Source: Comamonas resistens (GTDB lineage Bacteria > Pseudomonadota > Gammaproteobacteria > Burkholderiales > Burkholderiaceae_C). From it: 64,000 nt of DNA. Shown piece by piece: positions 1-7,827 of this stretch; the stretch's first letter is position 1; each line of letters begins with the position of its first letter. Location: the NCBI RefSeq assembly GCF_030064165.1, contig NZ_CP125947.1:3410001-3474000 (forward strand), given 5' to 3'. The notes beneath the pieces were generated by a model. It was not told where the DNA came from. It made no database searches and saw only the letters and a program-made list of their open reading frames with translations. The position numbers were made by a program, and so were the translations under genes.

Positions 1-133
1 CGCCGTGATCCATCACGACCAGCGAGCCGATGTCCTTCTCCGACATCACCTGCACCGCCGCGGCCAGGCTTTCGTCGGGCGACACCGTGTACAGGGTATT
101 GCCTTTGACGCGCAGGATGTCACTAACTTTCAT
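1..133 (-). CDS. CBS domain-containing protein, N-terminal part (runs off the window)
   Basis: Only the first 44 codons are present. The gene starts with ATG at 133 on the minus strand and leaves the window at position 1. The residues read MKVSDILRVKGNTLYTVSPD and continue with a helix and an 'IGSLVVMD' strand. This is the usual opening of a CBS domain of the kind found in small paired-CBS proteins, which bind adenosyl ligands and act as energy or redox sensors. The rest of the protein, and whether a second domain follows, cannot be seen. It is divergent from metY across a spacer of about 250 bp that must hold both promoters; I found no riboswitch-like structure there. Confidence 0.8.
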   Translation of the reverse strand, partial: MKVSDILRVKGNTLYTVSPDESLAAAVQVMSEKDIGSLVVMDHG

Positions 134-387
134 TGCTGTTCTCCGAAGTCTGTTTGGCACGCTGTGGCAGCTTTTGTCCTGCATGTGTCAGCACATGCGG
201 CATCGCTTTGCACAGAATGCAGGTGCGTGCACAAATATAGCCCACAATGGCTTGCATTGAGAAAAACTAAAACAATGACGAAACATATGAATTTCTACAT
301 ATTTAATCGTCTATTCGACCAAATTGATCTTTGATTGCCTGCTCGATCACACATTGCGTCAATCAATACCAGCCATGGAGACACAAC

Positions 388-1686
388 ATGCCCGGTTACT
401 CTGACCCCGGCTTCGACACCCTGAGCCTGCATGCAGGCGCCCAGCCCGACCCCGCCACCGGCGCACGCGCCGTGCCCATCCATCTGACGACCTCCTTCGT
501 CTTCGAATCCAGCGACCACGCGGCCAGCCTGTTCAATCTGGAACGCCCCGGCCATGTCTACAGCCGCATCTCCAACCCCACCAATGCCGTGCTTGAGCAA
601 CGCGTCTCGGCCCTGGAAGGCGGCGTGGGCGCGATTGCCGTGGCCAGCGGCCAGGCTGCGCTGCACCTGTCCATTGCCACGCTGATGGGCGCGGGCAGCC
701 ATATCGTGGCCAGCACGGCCCTGTATGGCGGCTCGCAAAACCTGCTGCACTACACGCTGGCGCGCTTCGGCATAGAGACCACCTTCGTCAAGCCAGGCGA
801 CATCGATGGCTGGAAGGCTGCGGTGCGCCCCAACACCAAGCTGTTCTTCGGCGAAACCGTGGGCAACCCCGGACTCGATGTGCTGGACATTCCCACGGTC
901 AGCCAGATCGCCCACGAAGCCGGCGTGCCGCTGCTGGTCGATTCGACGCTGACTTCGCCCTGGCTGATCAAGCCTTTCGAGCATGGCGCGGACATCGTCT
1001 ATCACTCGGCCACCAAGTTCCTGTCCGGCCACGGCACGGTGATCGGCGGCATCGTCGTCGATGGCGGCAGCTTCGACTGGGAAAAATCGGGGCGCTTTCC
1101 CGAGCTGACCCAGCCCTATGACGGCTTTCACAACATGGTGTTCAGCGAGGAGTCCACCACCGGCGCCTTCCTGCTGCGCGCCCGCCGCGAGGGCCTGCGT
1201 GACTTCGGCGCCTGCATGAGCCCGCACAGCGCCTGGTTGATCCTGCAAGGCATAGAGACTCTGCCGCTGCGCATGGAGCGCCATATACGCAACACCGAAA
1301 AAGTGGTGCAGTTCCTCGCCAGTCACCCGCTGGTCAGCCGCGTGGGCCACCCCATGCTGGAGACCCACCCCTCACACGCTCTGGCCAGGAAGCTGCTGCC
1401 GCGTGGCGCCGGTTCGGTGTTCAGCTTTGACATTGCCGGCAACCGCAACCAGGGCAAGAAGTTCATCGAAACGCTGAAGGTCTTCAGCCATCTGGCCAAT
1501 GTAGGCGACTGCCGCTCGCTGGTGATCCATCCCGCCAGCACCACGCATTTCCGCATGAGCGACGAAGCGCTGGCCCAGGCCGGCATAGGCCAGGGAACGA
1601 TCCGCCTGTCGATCGGACTGGAAGACGCCGACGACCTGATCGACGACCTCAAGCGTGCGCTCAAGGCGGCCGAGAAAGCCGTCTGA
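388..1686 (+). CDS. metY: O-acetylhomoserine aminocarboxypropyltransferase (O-acetylhomoserine sulfhydrylase)
   Basis: A PLP enzyme of the Cys/Met metabolism family that joins sulfide (or methanethiol) to an acylated homoserine, giving homocysteine (or methionine) in the cytoplasm. The 432-residue protein has the usual length. It opens with the family pattern FDTLSLHAG, has the substrate and PLP region YSRISNPTNAVLEQRV (about 58-73) and ASGQAA (86-91), and the PLP lysine K210 in YHSATKFLSGHG. The ATG at 388 follows a GGAGACACAAC ribosome-binding site. An upstream in-frame start at 331 would add 19 residues unlike the family. The stop overlaps the next gene by one base (TGATG), so the two are probably cotranscribed. 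O-succinylhomoserine sulfhydrylase (MetZ) is the alternative; the length and opening favour MetY. Confidence 0.9.
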   Translation: MPGYSDPGFDTLSLHAGAQPDPATGARAVPIHLTTSFVFESSDHAASLFNLERPGHVYSRISNPTNAVLEQRVSALEGGVGAIAVASGQAALHLSIATLMGAGSHIVASTALYGGSQNLLHYTLARFGIETTFVKPGDIDGWKAAVRPNTKLFFGETVGNPGLDVLDIPTVSQIAHEAGVPLLVDSTLTSPWLIKPFEHGADIVYHSATKFLSGHGTVIGGIVVDGGSFDWEKSGRFPELTQPYDGFHNMVFSEESTTGAFLLRARREGLRDFGACMSPHSAWLILQGIETLPLRMERHIRNTEKVVQFLASHPLVSRVGHPMLETHPSHALARKLLPRGAGSVFSFDIAGNRNQGKKFIETLKVFSHLANVGDCRSLVIHPASTTHFRMSDEALAQAGIGQGTIRLSIGLEDADDLIDDLKRALKAAEKAV

Positions 1687-2108
1687 TGCAGGTTCGAGCC
1701 TTCACGCCGGCAGACACAGAGGCCGTCGTCCAGCTATGGCAGGACTGCGAGCTGACCCGCCCCTGGAACGATCCGCACAAGGACATTGCGCGCAAGCTCA
1801 GCGTCTCGCCCGACCTGTTCTGGTTGGGCTGCGACGCGGATGGCCGGATCATCGCCAGCATCATGGTCGGCTATGACGGCCACCGCGGCTGGATCAACTA
1901 CCTGGCCGTGCACCCTGCGCATCAGCGCCGAGGCCATGCACGCCAGCTGATGCAGCGCGCCGAACAGACGCTGAGCGAACTGGGCTGCCCCAAGCTCAAC
2001 CTGCAGGTGCGTGCGGGCAATGAAGCGGTGCTCGCCTTCTACGAAAGACTGGGCTATGCCGACGACCAGACACTGAGCCTGGGCAAGCGGCTGATTCCCG
2101 ATCTTTGA
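1686..2108 (+). CDS. ypeA: GNAT family acetyltransferase, YpeA type
   Basis: A 140-residue single-domain GNAT N-acetyltransferase. It shows the acetyl-CoA loop as VHPAHQRRGHARQLM (about 78-92), preceded by the beta-4 strand GWINYLAV, and a C-terminal FYERLGY motif. The phrases RPWNDP, GYDGHRG and LSLGKRLI match the E. coli YpeA group, whose physiological substrate is not established. It overlaps the metY stop by one base and is therefore likely translated by coupling with metY. That arrangement does not by itself imply a role in methionine synthesis. Identification of the family is firm; the substrate is unknown. Confidence 0.85.
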   Translation: MQVRAFTPADTEAVVQLWQDCELTRPWNDPHKDIARKLSVSPDLFWLGCDADGRIIASIMVGYDGHRGWINYLAVHPAHQRRGHARQLMQRAEQTLSELGCPKLNLQVRAGNEAVLAFYERLGYADDQTLSLGKRLIPDL

Positions 2109-2128
2109 GCCGCTTGCATCGCCTATTT

Positions 2129-2156
2129 ATATAAAAAACAGCCTCTAACGCTTACC
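2129..2156. repeat. Short dispersed repeat, decayed half-copy
   Basis: AT-flanked sequence whose reverse complement reads GGTAAGCGTTAGAGGCTGTT followed by a T run. It resembles one arm of a short repeat with core AGCTGCTNGCGCTT that recurs at 19258, 19326, 43341 and 55861. It lies between ypeA and the hydrolase. The relation to the other copies is a pattern judgement, not an alignment score. Confidence 0.4.
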
Positions 2157-2174
2157 CATACTGCGGAGACAGCT

Positions 2175-2984
2175 ATGTTTTTAGAAGTCAACAAGGCCAA
2201 TATCTACGCCTACACCGGTGGCAAGGCCTTCGACGCGGCCAAGCCCACGGCCATTTTCATCCACGGCGTACTCTGCGATCACAGCGTCTGGGCACTGCAA
2301 AGCCGCTATATGGCCAATCACGGCTGGAACGTGCTAGCCATCGATTTGCCCGGCCATTGCAGAAGCGGCGGCCAGGCCCCGCAAACTGTCGAAGAGGCCG
2401 CGAGCTTCATCGGCGCCCTGATGGATGCGGCCGGATTGCGCAGCGCTGCCCTGATAGGCCATAGCTGGGGCAGCCTGATTGCCATGGAGACTGCGGCCAG
2501 GCTGCGGGAACGCATCAGCCATCTGGTCTTGGTGGGCACGGCCTTTCCCATGAAGGTCTCTCCCGCGCTGCTGGAGTCGGCGCTGAATACGCCCGAAAAA
2601 GCCATACAGATGGTCAACACCTTCTCGCGCGCCACGCTGGCACCGCCCAATGGTGCAGGCAGCTGGGTATTTGGCGCCGGCATGGCCCTGGGCCGCCGCG
2701 TGCTGGCCAGCAACACGGGCACGAATCTGCTGCATGCGGGCTTCAAGGCCTGCGACAGCTATGCAGGTGGCGAAGCGGCCATGACCCAGGTCAGCTGCCC
2801 GCTTCTGTTTGTGCTGGGCGAGCAAGACCAGATGACCCCGCCCAAGGCCGCAAAAGGCTTGATAGAGACCGCCAAAGGCGCGGGCAAAGCGGTGAAGGTG
2901 CAGGTGATTCCCAACGGCCATAACCAGATGACGGAGTCACCGGACGCGACGCTGTTTGCGATTCGGGATTTTCTGGCGGCATGA
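2175..2984 (+). CDS. Alpha/beta hydrolase
   Basis: A 269-residue alpha/beta-hydrolase fold protein with no signal peptide, so probably cytoplasmic. The oxyanion-loop strand AIFIHGVLCD is at about 26-35. The nucleophile elbow GHSWG puts the catalytic serine at S97. The acid is probably the Asp in LGEQDQMTPP, and the histidine lies in NGHNQM near the C-terminus, so the triad looks complete. The ATG at 2175 has a GGAGA five bases upstream. The next gene starts 17 bp after its stop and could share the transcript. The fold includes esterases, haloperoxidases and C-C bond hydrolases; nothing here fixes the substrate. Confidence 0.8.
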   Translation: MFLEVNKANIYAYTGGKAFDAAKPTAIFIHGVLCDHSVWALQSRYMANHGWNVLAIDLPGHCRSGGQAPQTVEEAASFIGALMDAAGLRSAALIGHSWGSLIAMETAARLRERISHLVLVGTAFPMKVSPALLESALNTPEKAIQMVNTFSRATLAPPNGAGSWVFGAGMALGRRVLASNTGTNLLHAGFKACDSYAGGEAAMTQVSCPLLFVLGEQDQMTPPKAAKGLIETAKGAGKAVKVQVIPNGHNQMTESPDATLFAIRDFLAA

Positions 2985-3001
2985 GCCATTAAGCTTGGGC
3001 C

Positions 3002-3892
3002 ATGAGCCAAACCTTCCAGCACCACGGCCAACTGGCTGACGCCTGCGCCGAATGGGCCAAGATTTCACTGAACGGTCTGCAGCCCCGGCGCAATCTCCAT
3101 CTGAGCGACAAAAAAGCCGACTGGAAGGAGGCACTGAGCGCGCTCAAGCGCTTTGCCGGCAGCGATAGCTATCAAGCCCCCCAGGACTTCAAGGCACATG
3201 CCGCGCTGGAAAACTACTGGAAATGGAAGGAAGTGGGCGAGCAGGCGCGCTGGCTGCTGATCTATGGCATTGACCTGGGCCTGAGCGGCGATGTGCTGCG
3301 TCCCATCTATCAGCAAGTAGCCGCGCTGTGGATTGATACGGCCTCGGTGGCCGAACATGCGCGCGCCAGCATGGCGCAGGAAACCGGCGCGGACTATGGC
3401 GTCGCTGCGCCCATCAACACGCGCACTGACGATTACCCTATTGCCGTGACCCTGCTGTCACTGGCCACACTGCTGGATGCACAGGACGACGTGCCGACGC
3501 TTGATGAGCATGTGCTGGCCTTCGATACCGACCAGTTGCTGGATTATCTGTGCGCAGGCGGCCTGCAGTTGCAGCAGGTCAGCGAGGAGCTTTTCCACAA
3601 ACGCCCATACGGCGCCATGAAGCCTTTTTTCGAACAGCTCGAAGCCCTGCCTGACCCGCTGCTGTCCTATCTGCAAACCCAGTACCAGGAGTTCCACAAG
3701 CTCTCGCCCAAGCAGCAGAAAAAAGGCGGCAAATGGCTGGGGACCGGCTATTGGGCGCTGGAAGTAGGTGCGCTGGCCGTGCTTTACGGCTGGGACGACA
3801 GCGCCTTGCGCGCCGACGCACACTATCCCGCCCAGCTGGTGGACTATGCGCGCCAGCGCATCGCGCAGACCGCCGAGTCAGGGGATATCTGA
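3002..3892 (+). CDS. PoNi-type (DUF1910/DUF1911) immunity-like protein, apparently orphan
   Basis: A 296-residue soluble, mostly alpha-helical protein without signal peptide or membrane segment. The C-terminal stretch (about 244-296), GTGYWALEVGALAVLYGWDD followed by YPAQLVDYAR, matches my recollection of the DUF1911 domain of PoNi proteins. Those protect bacteria against PoNe DNase toxins delivered by type VI or other secretion systems. The N-terminal part (about 50-160) would be the DUF1910-like partner domain. No toxin, Rhs, VgrG or secretion gene is adjacent: neighbours are two alpha/beta hydrolases. It could therefore be a solitary protective gene. The stop overlaps the convergent hydrolase by 15 bp. 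The family call rests on motif memory alone. Confidence 0.6.
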   Translation: MSQTFQHHGQLADACAEWAKISLNGLQPRRNLHLSDKKADWKEALSALKRFAGSDSYQAPQDFKAHAALENYWKWKEVGEQARWLLIYGIDLGLSGDVLRPIYQQVAALWIDTASVAEHARASMAQETGADYGVAAPINTRTDDYPIAVTLLSLATLLDAQDDVPTLDEHVLAFDTDQLLDYLCAGGLQLQQVSEELFHKRPYGAMKPFFEQLEALPDPLLSYLQTQYQEFHKLSPKQQKKGGKWLGTGYWALEVGALAVLYGWDDSALRADAHYPAQLVDYARQRIAQTAESGDI

Positions 3893-4693
3893 AAGAAAGC
3901 GGGTAATTCGGCCTGTGATGCGCTCTGGCAGTTCGCGGTGCGGTACATGGCCGCCTCCGGCAATGATCTCCACCTCCGACGGCCCCTGGGACCAGGCGCT
4001 GATGTTCTCCGGATGGACCAGGGAACCAAACTCATCGAGTTCGCCATGAATGGCCAGCACCGGGCAATGCACCTGCTTCAAGGCGGTATCCAGCCGGTAA
4101 TGCGCAAAAGGCTCGCTGAGCCAGGTGTCCACCCAGGCCGACAGCACCCAGGCCGCCTTGTCGCCGTGGTAGCGCGACAGGCGATCGAGCTGGCCGGGCT
4201 TGGCAAAGTTGTCACGCGCCTCACTGATGCCGTTGAGGGTGCGGTCCTCCACAAAGCTCTGCGCCGACTCGGTGATCAAGGCCTTGCAATGCCGGGGATA
4301 GGCCGCGGCAGTCATGCAGGCCATGCCTCCACCCACGCTATGACCGAGCAGCACAAAATCACCGATACCCAGTGCCTGGTGGATGGGCGTAAAGCCCGCT
4401 TTCACTTCGTTCTCCACAAAGTCGGGCAACAACTGGCGCGGGTTGGCATCGGAATGACCAAAGCCAAGGCGGTCATAGGCAATCACCTCGCGCCCTGTCG
4501 CTGCGGCCAGCTGCTGGGGAAAATCCCGCCACAGCGCCACGCTGCCCAGGGAGTCATGCATGAGCACAATAGGCGCCTTGCCTTCAGCGGGCTGCGGCTG
4601 CCAGCGCTTGACGTAGAGCGCACCATCGGGAGTGGCAACGCGTGTGTCACGGGCGGTGACTGTGGTGCTGATGCAGGAAGCTTGGTCGGACAT
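3878..4693 (-). CDS. Alpha/beta hydrolase
   Basis: A 271-residue alpha/beta-hydrolase counted from ATG 4693; an upstream ATG at 4720 would add nine residues. The oxyanion region is PIVLMHDSLG (41-50), the conserved loop is YDRLGFGHSD, and the nucleophile elbow GHSVGGG puts the serine at S119. The acid is probably in HGELDEFG and the histidine in GGGHVPHRE, so the triad is complete. There is no signal peptide. The RLGFGHSD loop is common in esterase-like and epoxide-hydrolase-like members, but the substrate is not inferable. The 3' end overlaps the convergent PoNi-like gene by 15 bp. Confidence 0.78.
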   Translation of the reverse strand: MSDQASCISTTVTARDTRVATPDGALYVKRWQPQPAEGKAPIVLMHDSLGSVALWRDFPQQLAAATGREVIAYDRLGFGHSDANPRQLLPDFVENEVKAGFTPIHQALGIGDFVLLGHSVGGGMACMTAAAYPRHCKALITESAQSFVEDRTLNGISEARDNFAKPGQLDRLSRYHGDKAAWVLSAWVDTWLSEPFAHYRLDTALKQVHCPVLAIHGELDEFGSLVHPENISAWSQGPSEVEIIAGGGHVPHRELPERITGRITRFLSDIP

Positions 4694-5038
4694 GGGCAGC
4701 AATCTGACAAGGATGGACAAGAGAACAGCGCTGGCAAACGAAACAGGACTTACGCAAACCAGGATGCACTACGAGCATTTCTATCGACGAAACGCCATGC
4801 CTGATCCGAATTTGCGTAAGTCATACGAAAGTAGCACCCCATGCTGCAACAGTGCCAGCCGCAGAAAAATCTGGCCGCATCTGCATCATGGTCGGCAGAT
4901 TCTGTAGCCTGCGCGATGCCGTTACCTGTCCTGCACGCGACCCGCACCAATCCGCCCCACCGCAGGGAGCACTTACCCGCTGGCTCGAAACCTCCCGCAG
5001 CGGTATAAAAAAGTACTGCAACAGCAAGAGGTTCTGCC
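4694..5038. other. Intergenic region between divergent genes, containing a small inverted-repeat element
   Basis: Between the divergent hydrolase and Mpo1-like gene lie 345 bp without a convincing coding region. It contains the 76-bp terminal-inverted-repeat element at 4747-4822. Close to the downstream gene is AT-rich sequence (GGTATAAAAAAGTACTGC) that could supply a -10 region. Small ORFs here lack ribosome-binding sites and conserved motifs. Confidence 0.6.
4747..4822. repeat. MITE-like element, copy A (short variant)
   Basis: Starts with GACTTACGCAAAC and ends with TTTGCGTAAGTC, so the ends are 12-base inverted repeats. The ends match those of the 92-bp elements at 52341 and 54337 and, more loosely, 40028. 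The interior is different and shorter (76 bp in all), so this is either a deletion derivative or a relative sharing only the termini. No coding capacity. Confidence 0.6.
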
Positions 5039-5386
5039 ATGTCAGAGACCACAAGCTCCTCGCTGCAAGGCACAGCCACAGACCCGAGCCAGTTCAAAAG
5101 CTTTGCCGAGTTCTACCCTTTCTATCTGGGCGAGCACAGCAACTCCACCTGCAGGCGCCTGCACTTCATTGGCACCAGCCTTTCGCTGATATTCCTGCTG
5201 ATGCTGTTTGTCACCGGCAACTGGTGGTATCTGCTGGCCGGGCTGATCTGCGGCTATGCCTTTGCCTGGATCGGCCATTTCGGCTTCGAAAAGAACAGGC
5301 CCGCCAGCTTCAAACGCCCTCTCTACAGCTTTATGGGCGACTGGATGATGTGGCGCGACATCTTGCTGGGCCGCATCAAGATGTAG
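5039..5386 (+). CDS. Mpo1-like (DUF962) membrane protein
   Basis: A 115-residue integral membrane protein. After a soluble N-terminus with FAEFYPFYLGEHSN there are two hydrophobic stretches (about 46-60 and 63-80), then HFGFEKNRPASFKRPLYSFM and a short C-terminus ending MMWRDILLGRIKM. The 'YPFYLGEHSN ... RRLHFIGT' and 'GHFGFEKNRPA' patterns define the DUF962 family. Its yeast member Mpo1 is a dioxygenase in 2-hydroxy fatty acid alpha-oxidation, and the conserved histidines are present here. The bacterial role is not established. It has its own upstream region and is followed by a 123-bp gap before the convergent yihY gene. Confidence 0.8.
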   Translation: MSETTSSSLQGTATDPSQFKSFAEFYPFYLGEHSNSTCRRLHFIGTSLSLIFLLMLFVTGNWWYLLAGLICGYAFAWIGHFGFEKNRPASFKRPLYSFMGDWMMWRDILLGRIKM

Positions 5387-5509
5387 CGCCGTCGCGCCGC
5401 ATGCATTCAGGCTCACGGCAGGTAGACCGGCTGGGCGTACCACCACAAGCCACTGGAACTATGGCTCGAACCAAACCAGCAGGATAGTCATAGAGTTCAA
5501 GCTCAATCA

Positions 5510-7276
5510 TTAAACTCTATGAATATCTGCAACCGGGGCAGCGATCAACTCGGCCAGCGTCATCGTGTGAATCTGTGCGCGCTGCCATAGCGGCTCAGTC
5601 GCTTGCGAGGGAGCCAGCAGCAAGGCCTGCACCAAGGGCTCGACCAAGGTGGTGTGCGGATCCACCAGCAGCACATAGCGCGGCTCCGTGCTCTCCAAAG
5701 ACGCATAGGCATCGGGCGGCTGTACCGCGCCCACCCAGTCCAGCTTGGCCAGCGACTGCAGCACGGGCTGAATCTGGGCTGCCTCGATGCGCAAGCGGCG
5801 TGACAACTGGCGCACAAACAGCCCCTTGTGCGGCAGGTTGCGCTCCACGGCCAGGCATTGCAGCACTTCCACGGCCAGCTCGAACTGCCAGCCGCGATGG
5901 CCAGTCAAGCGCTCCACGCCGCTCAGCACCGTGGGCAGATAGGCCGTGACCAGCGCTCCCAGCAACACAATGCTCCAGGCCACATACATCCAGATCAGCA
6001 AGATAGGCAAGGTGGCAAACGCGCCATAAATCACCGAGTACGTGGGCACGGACGATAGGTACAGGCCCAGCGCCTTCTTGGCCACTTCCATGAACACGGC
6101 CACAAACAAGCCGCCCACCCAGGCATGGCGCCATCGCACAGGCGTATTGGGCACGTAGTGGTAGAGCCCGGCCATGCCGGCAGCCAGCACCATGAACTCG
6201 ATGGAGTCAAAGACAAAGCGCAGGCTTTCCGGCAGGGCATTGACCAAGCCCTTGGAGGCCGACATCACATAGGACGAAAGCACCAGGCTCAGACCCAGCA
6301 CCAGCGGGCCCAGCGTGATGGCCGCCCAGTAGATCAGCACGCGCTGGCCCAGCGGCCGCAGTTGCCGCACACGCCAGATATTGTTGAGCGTACGGTCTAT
6401 GGTGAGGATCAGTGCCACGGCAGTGACGATCAGAATCGAAAAACCCACCAGGCCCAGCTGGCTGGCCTTGGACGCAAACTGGGTGAGATAGCCCAGCACC
6501 TGGCGCGCAATGGTCTCGGGAATCAGGCTGTCCATCAACCAGCGCTCCAGCACTTTCTGCGCCTTGCCAAAGATCGGGAATGCCGTGAACAAGGCCAGGG
6601 CCACAGTGAAAAACGGCACCAGCGCCAGCAGCGAGGTAAAGGTCAGGCTGCTGGCCGTCACGCCCAGCCGGTCTTCCTTGAAACGTTCATGCAGCACCTG
6701 CGCGGTATTGCGCCAGGGGAAGGTCTGCATGCGCTGACGCGCTCGGTGGCTTTTGCGCCGGAACTGATCGCGCAGCTCCTGCTTGCTCGGCAATCTGGGG
6801 GCAGGTACGCGCGCAGCCCAATCCTTGCAGGCTGCCGCCAGATGTCTGGCCTTGTCCATGGGCGGCCTGCTTGCAGGTGTAGCAGAAGATGCTGCATCTG
6901 CTCCCGAAGCAGAAGCATCCTGCGCTTGCTGCACCTTGGTTTGAGGCTTGTTGGGTGCCGAATAGCCACTCCAGGACTGGCCTGCCTGGCTGAACGCCGC
7001 TGCAGGCGATGCCACAGGAGAAGGCGCTGGAGCGGGGGCAGACCCTGGGTCTGTTGCGACCGAGCCGGACTCTGCTGCCATGCTCTCCATGGCAGGCATA
7101 TCAAGGCGCGGCTCCTGCCGCAGTTCCGGCTCTGTCGCTGGATGGGAGGCACGGGAAACATGCGCTTCTGCTGGCTCGGCATGCTCGGTCCCGCTCAGCT
7201 CTTGCGGCAAGGGCCTGGGAGCTCGCTGACCGCCTTCCAATGCTGCCCAGAAGCCGGCTCGCTCATTCTTCTTCAT
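5510..7276 (-). CDS. YihY/BrkB family inner-membrane protein with long disordered N-terminus
   Basis: A 588-residue protein. Residues 1 to about 170 are low in hydrophobicity and rich in Ala, Pro, Ser, Gln and Arg, and look disordered. From about 195 the YihY/BrkB core begins: FKEDRLGVTASSLTFTSLLA, then about six membrane helices with the conserved NNIWRVR and PVRWRHAWVGG signatures. A soluble C-terminal region of about 150 residues follows (winged-helix-like; FVRQLSRRLRIE). The family was once called ribonuclease BN by mistake; its function is unsettled and a transport role has been suggested. The usual length is 280-430 residues, so the N-terminal extension is unusual. Convergent with the Mpo1-like gene, divergent from the DUF2069 gene. 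Confidence 0.82.
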   Translation of the reverse strand: MKKNERAGFWAALEGGQRAPRPLPQELSGTEHAEPAEAHVSRASHPATEPELRQEPRLDMPAMESMAAESGSVATDPGSAPAPAPSPVASPAAAFSQAGQSWSGYSAPNKPQTKVQQAQDASASGADAASSATPASRPPMDKARHLAAACKDWAARVPAPRLPSKQELRDQFRRKSHRARQRMQTFPWRNTAQVLHERFKEDRLGVTASSLTFTSLLALVPFFTVALALFTAFPIFGKAQKVLERWLMDSLIPETIARQVLGYLTQFASKASQLGLVGFSILIVTAVALILTIDRTLNNIWRVRQLRPLGQRVLIYWAAITLGPLVLGLSLVLSSYVMSASKGLVNALPESLRFVFDSIEFMVLAAGMAGLYHYVPNTPVRWRHAWVGGLFVAVFMEVAKKALGLYLSSVPTYSVIYGAFATLPILLIWMYVAWSIVLLGALVTAYLPTVLSGVERLTGHRGWQFELAVEVLQCLAVERNLPHKGLFVRQLSRRLRIEAAQIQPVLQSLAKLDWVGAVQPPDAYASLESTEPRYVLLVDPHTTLVEPLVQALLLAPSQATEPLWQRAQIHTMTLAELIAAPVADIHRV

Positions 7277-7372
7277 GCTCGCACTCCTTCCATTCGAGAA
7301 AAGAGGCGGCAGAACTGCGCAAAATCAAGCACAGAACTGAAAAGAAAATGTCCGGATTCAAAGGGGGCTGCC

Positions 7373-7399
7373 ATGGTCGATATGATGCCACTGCTATGA
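7373..7399 (+). other. Possible 8-residue leader ORF upstream of the DUF2069 gene
   Basis: AAAGGGGG precedes an ATG at 7373 that opens MVDMMPLL. Its TGA stop overlaps the ATG of the DUF2069 gene as ATGA (7396-7399). The downstream ATG has no good ribosome-binding site of its own, so translational coupling through this mini-ORF is plausible. Nothing proves it is translated; a longer in-frame start of the main gene at 7348 is the alternative. Confidence 0.3.
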
Positions 7400-7827
7400 C
7401 CGACGCCCTCTCGCCCCACACTGCTGAAAACACTTCCTCACCAATCCGGCAGCCTGGCTCCGATGTGGCTACCACCCGTTGGCTGGCCGTAGGCAGCCTG
7501 CTTGCGCTGATTGCGCTGTGCGTGGCCTGGGAACTGTGGCTGGCGCCCGTGCGCAGCGGCGGCACGCTGCTCTATCTCAAGGCCCTGCCGCTGGCGTTTG
7601 GCGTGATCGGTCTGCTCAAGCGCCGCATGTACACCTATCGCTGGTTGAGCCTGCTGGTGTGGATCTACTTTACCGAGGGCGTGGTGCGGGCCTGGAGCGA
7701 TGCCGCGCCCAGCCGCTGGCTGGCGCTGGGAGAGGTTGCGCTTTGCGCGCTGCTCTTCATCGCCTGCGCAGCCCATGTGCGCCTGCGCCAGCGTGCCGCC
7801 AGGGCAGCCCGACTCAATCAGGCGTGA
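7396..7827 (+). CDS. DUF2069 domain membrane protein
   Basis: A 143-residue integral membrane protein. After about 30 polar residues there are four hydrophobic segments: near 33-50, 58-75 (after SGGTLLYLKALPL), 82-96 and 108-125. The signature is KRRMYTYRWLSLLVWIYFTE followed by GVVRAW, as expected for DUF2069. Members are often next to wrbA in betaproteobacteria, but wrbA is not seen here; the function is unknown. ATG 7396 is chosen because it gives the normal family length; 7348 is a longer alternative. The 3' end overlaps the convergent LysR gene by 14 bp. Confidence 0.78.
   Translation: MTDALSPHTAENTSSPIRQPGSDVATTRWLAVGSLLALIALCVAWELWLAPVRSGGTLLYLKALPLAFGVIGLLKRRMYTYRWLSLLVWIYFTEGVVRAWSDAAPSRWLALGEVALCALLFIACAAHVRLRQRAARAARLNQA

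Noticed and set aside
331..387. Upstream in-frame start of metY at 331
   Set aside because: Adds 19 residues not typical of the family and lacks a ribosome-binding site; ATG 388 has GGAGA.
134..387. Possible SAM- or SAH-type riboswitch upstream of metY
   Set aside because: No conserved riboswitch core or convincing terminator/antiterminator pair was recognised.
295..1368. A 357-residue minus-strand ORF antisense to metY
   Set aside because: Shadow frame of a high-GC gene; its amino-acid composition (Ala, Gly, His, Gln) is that of antisense translation.
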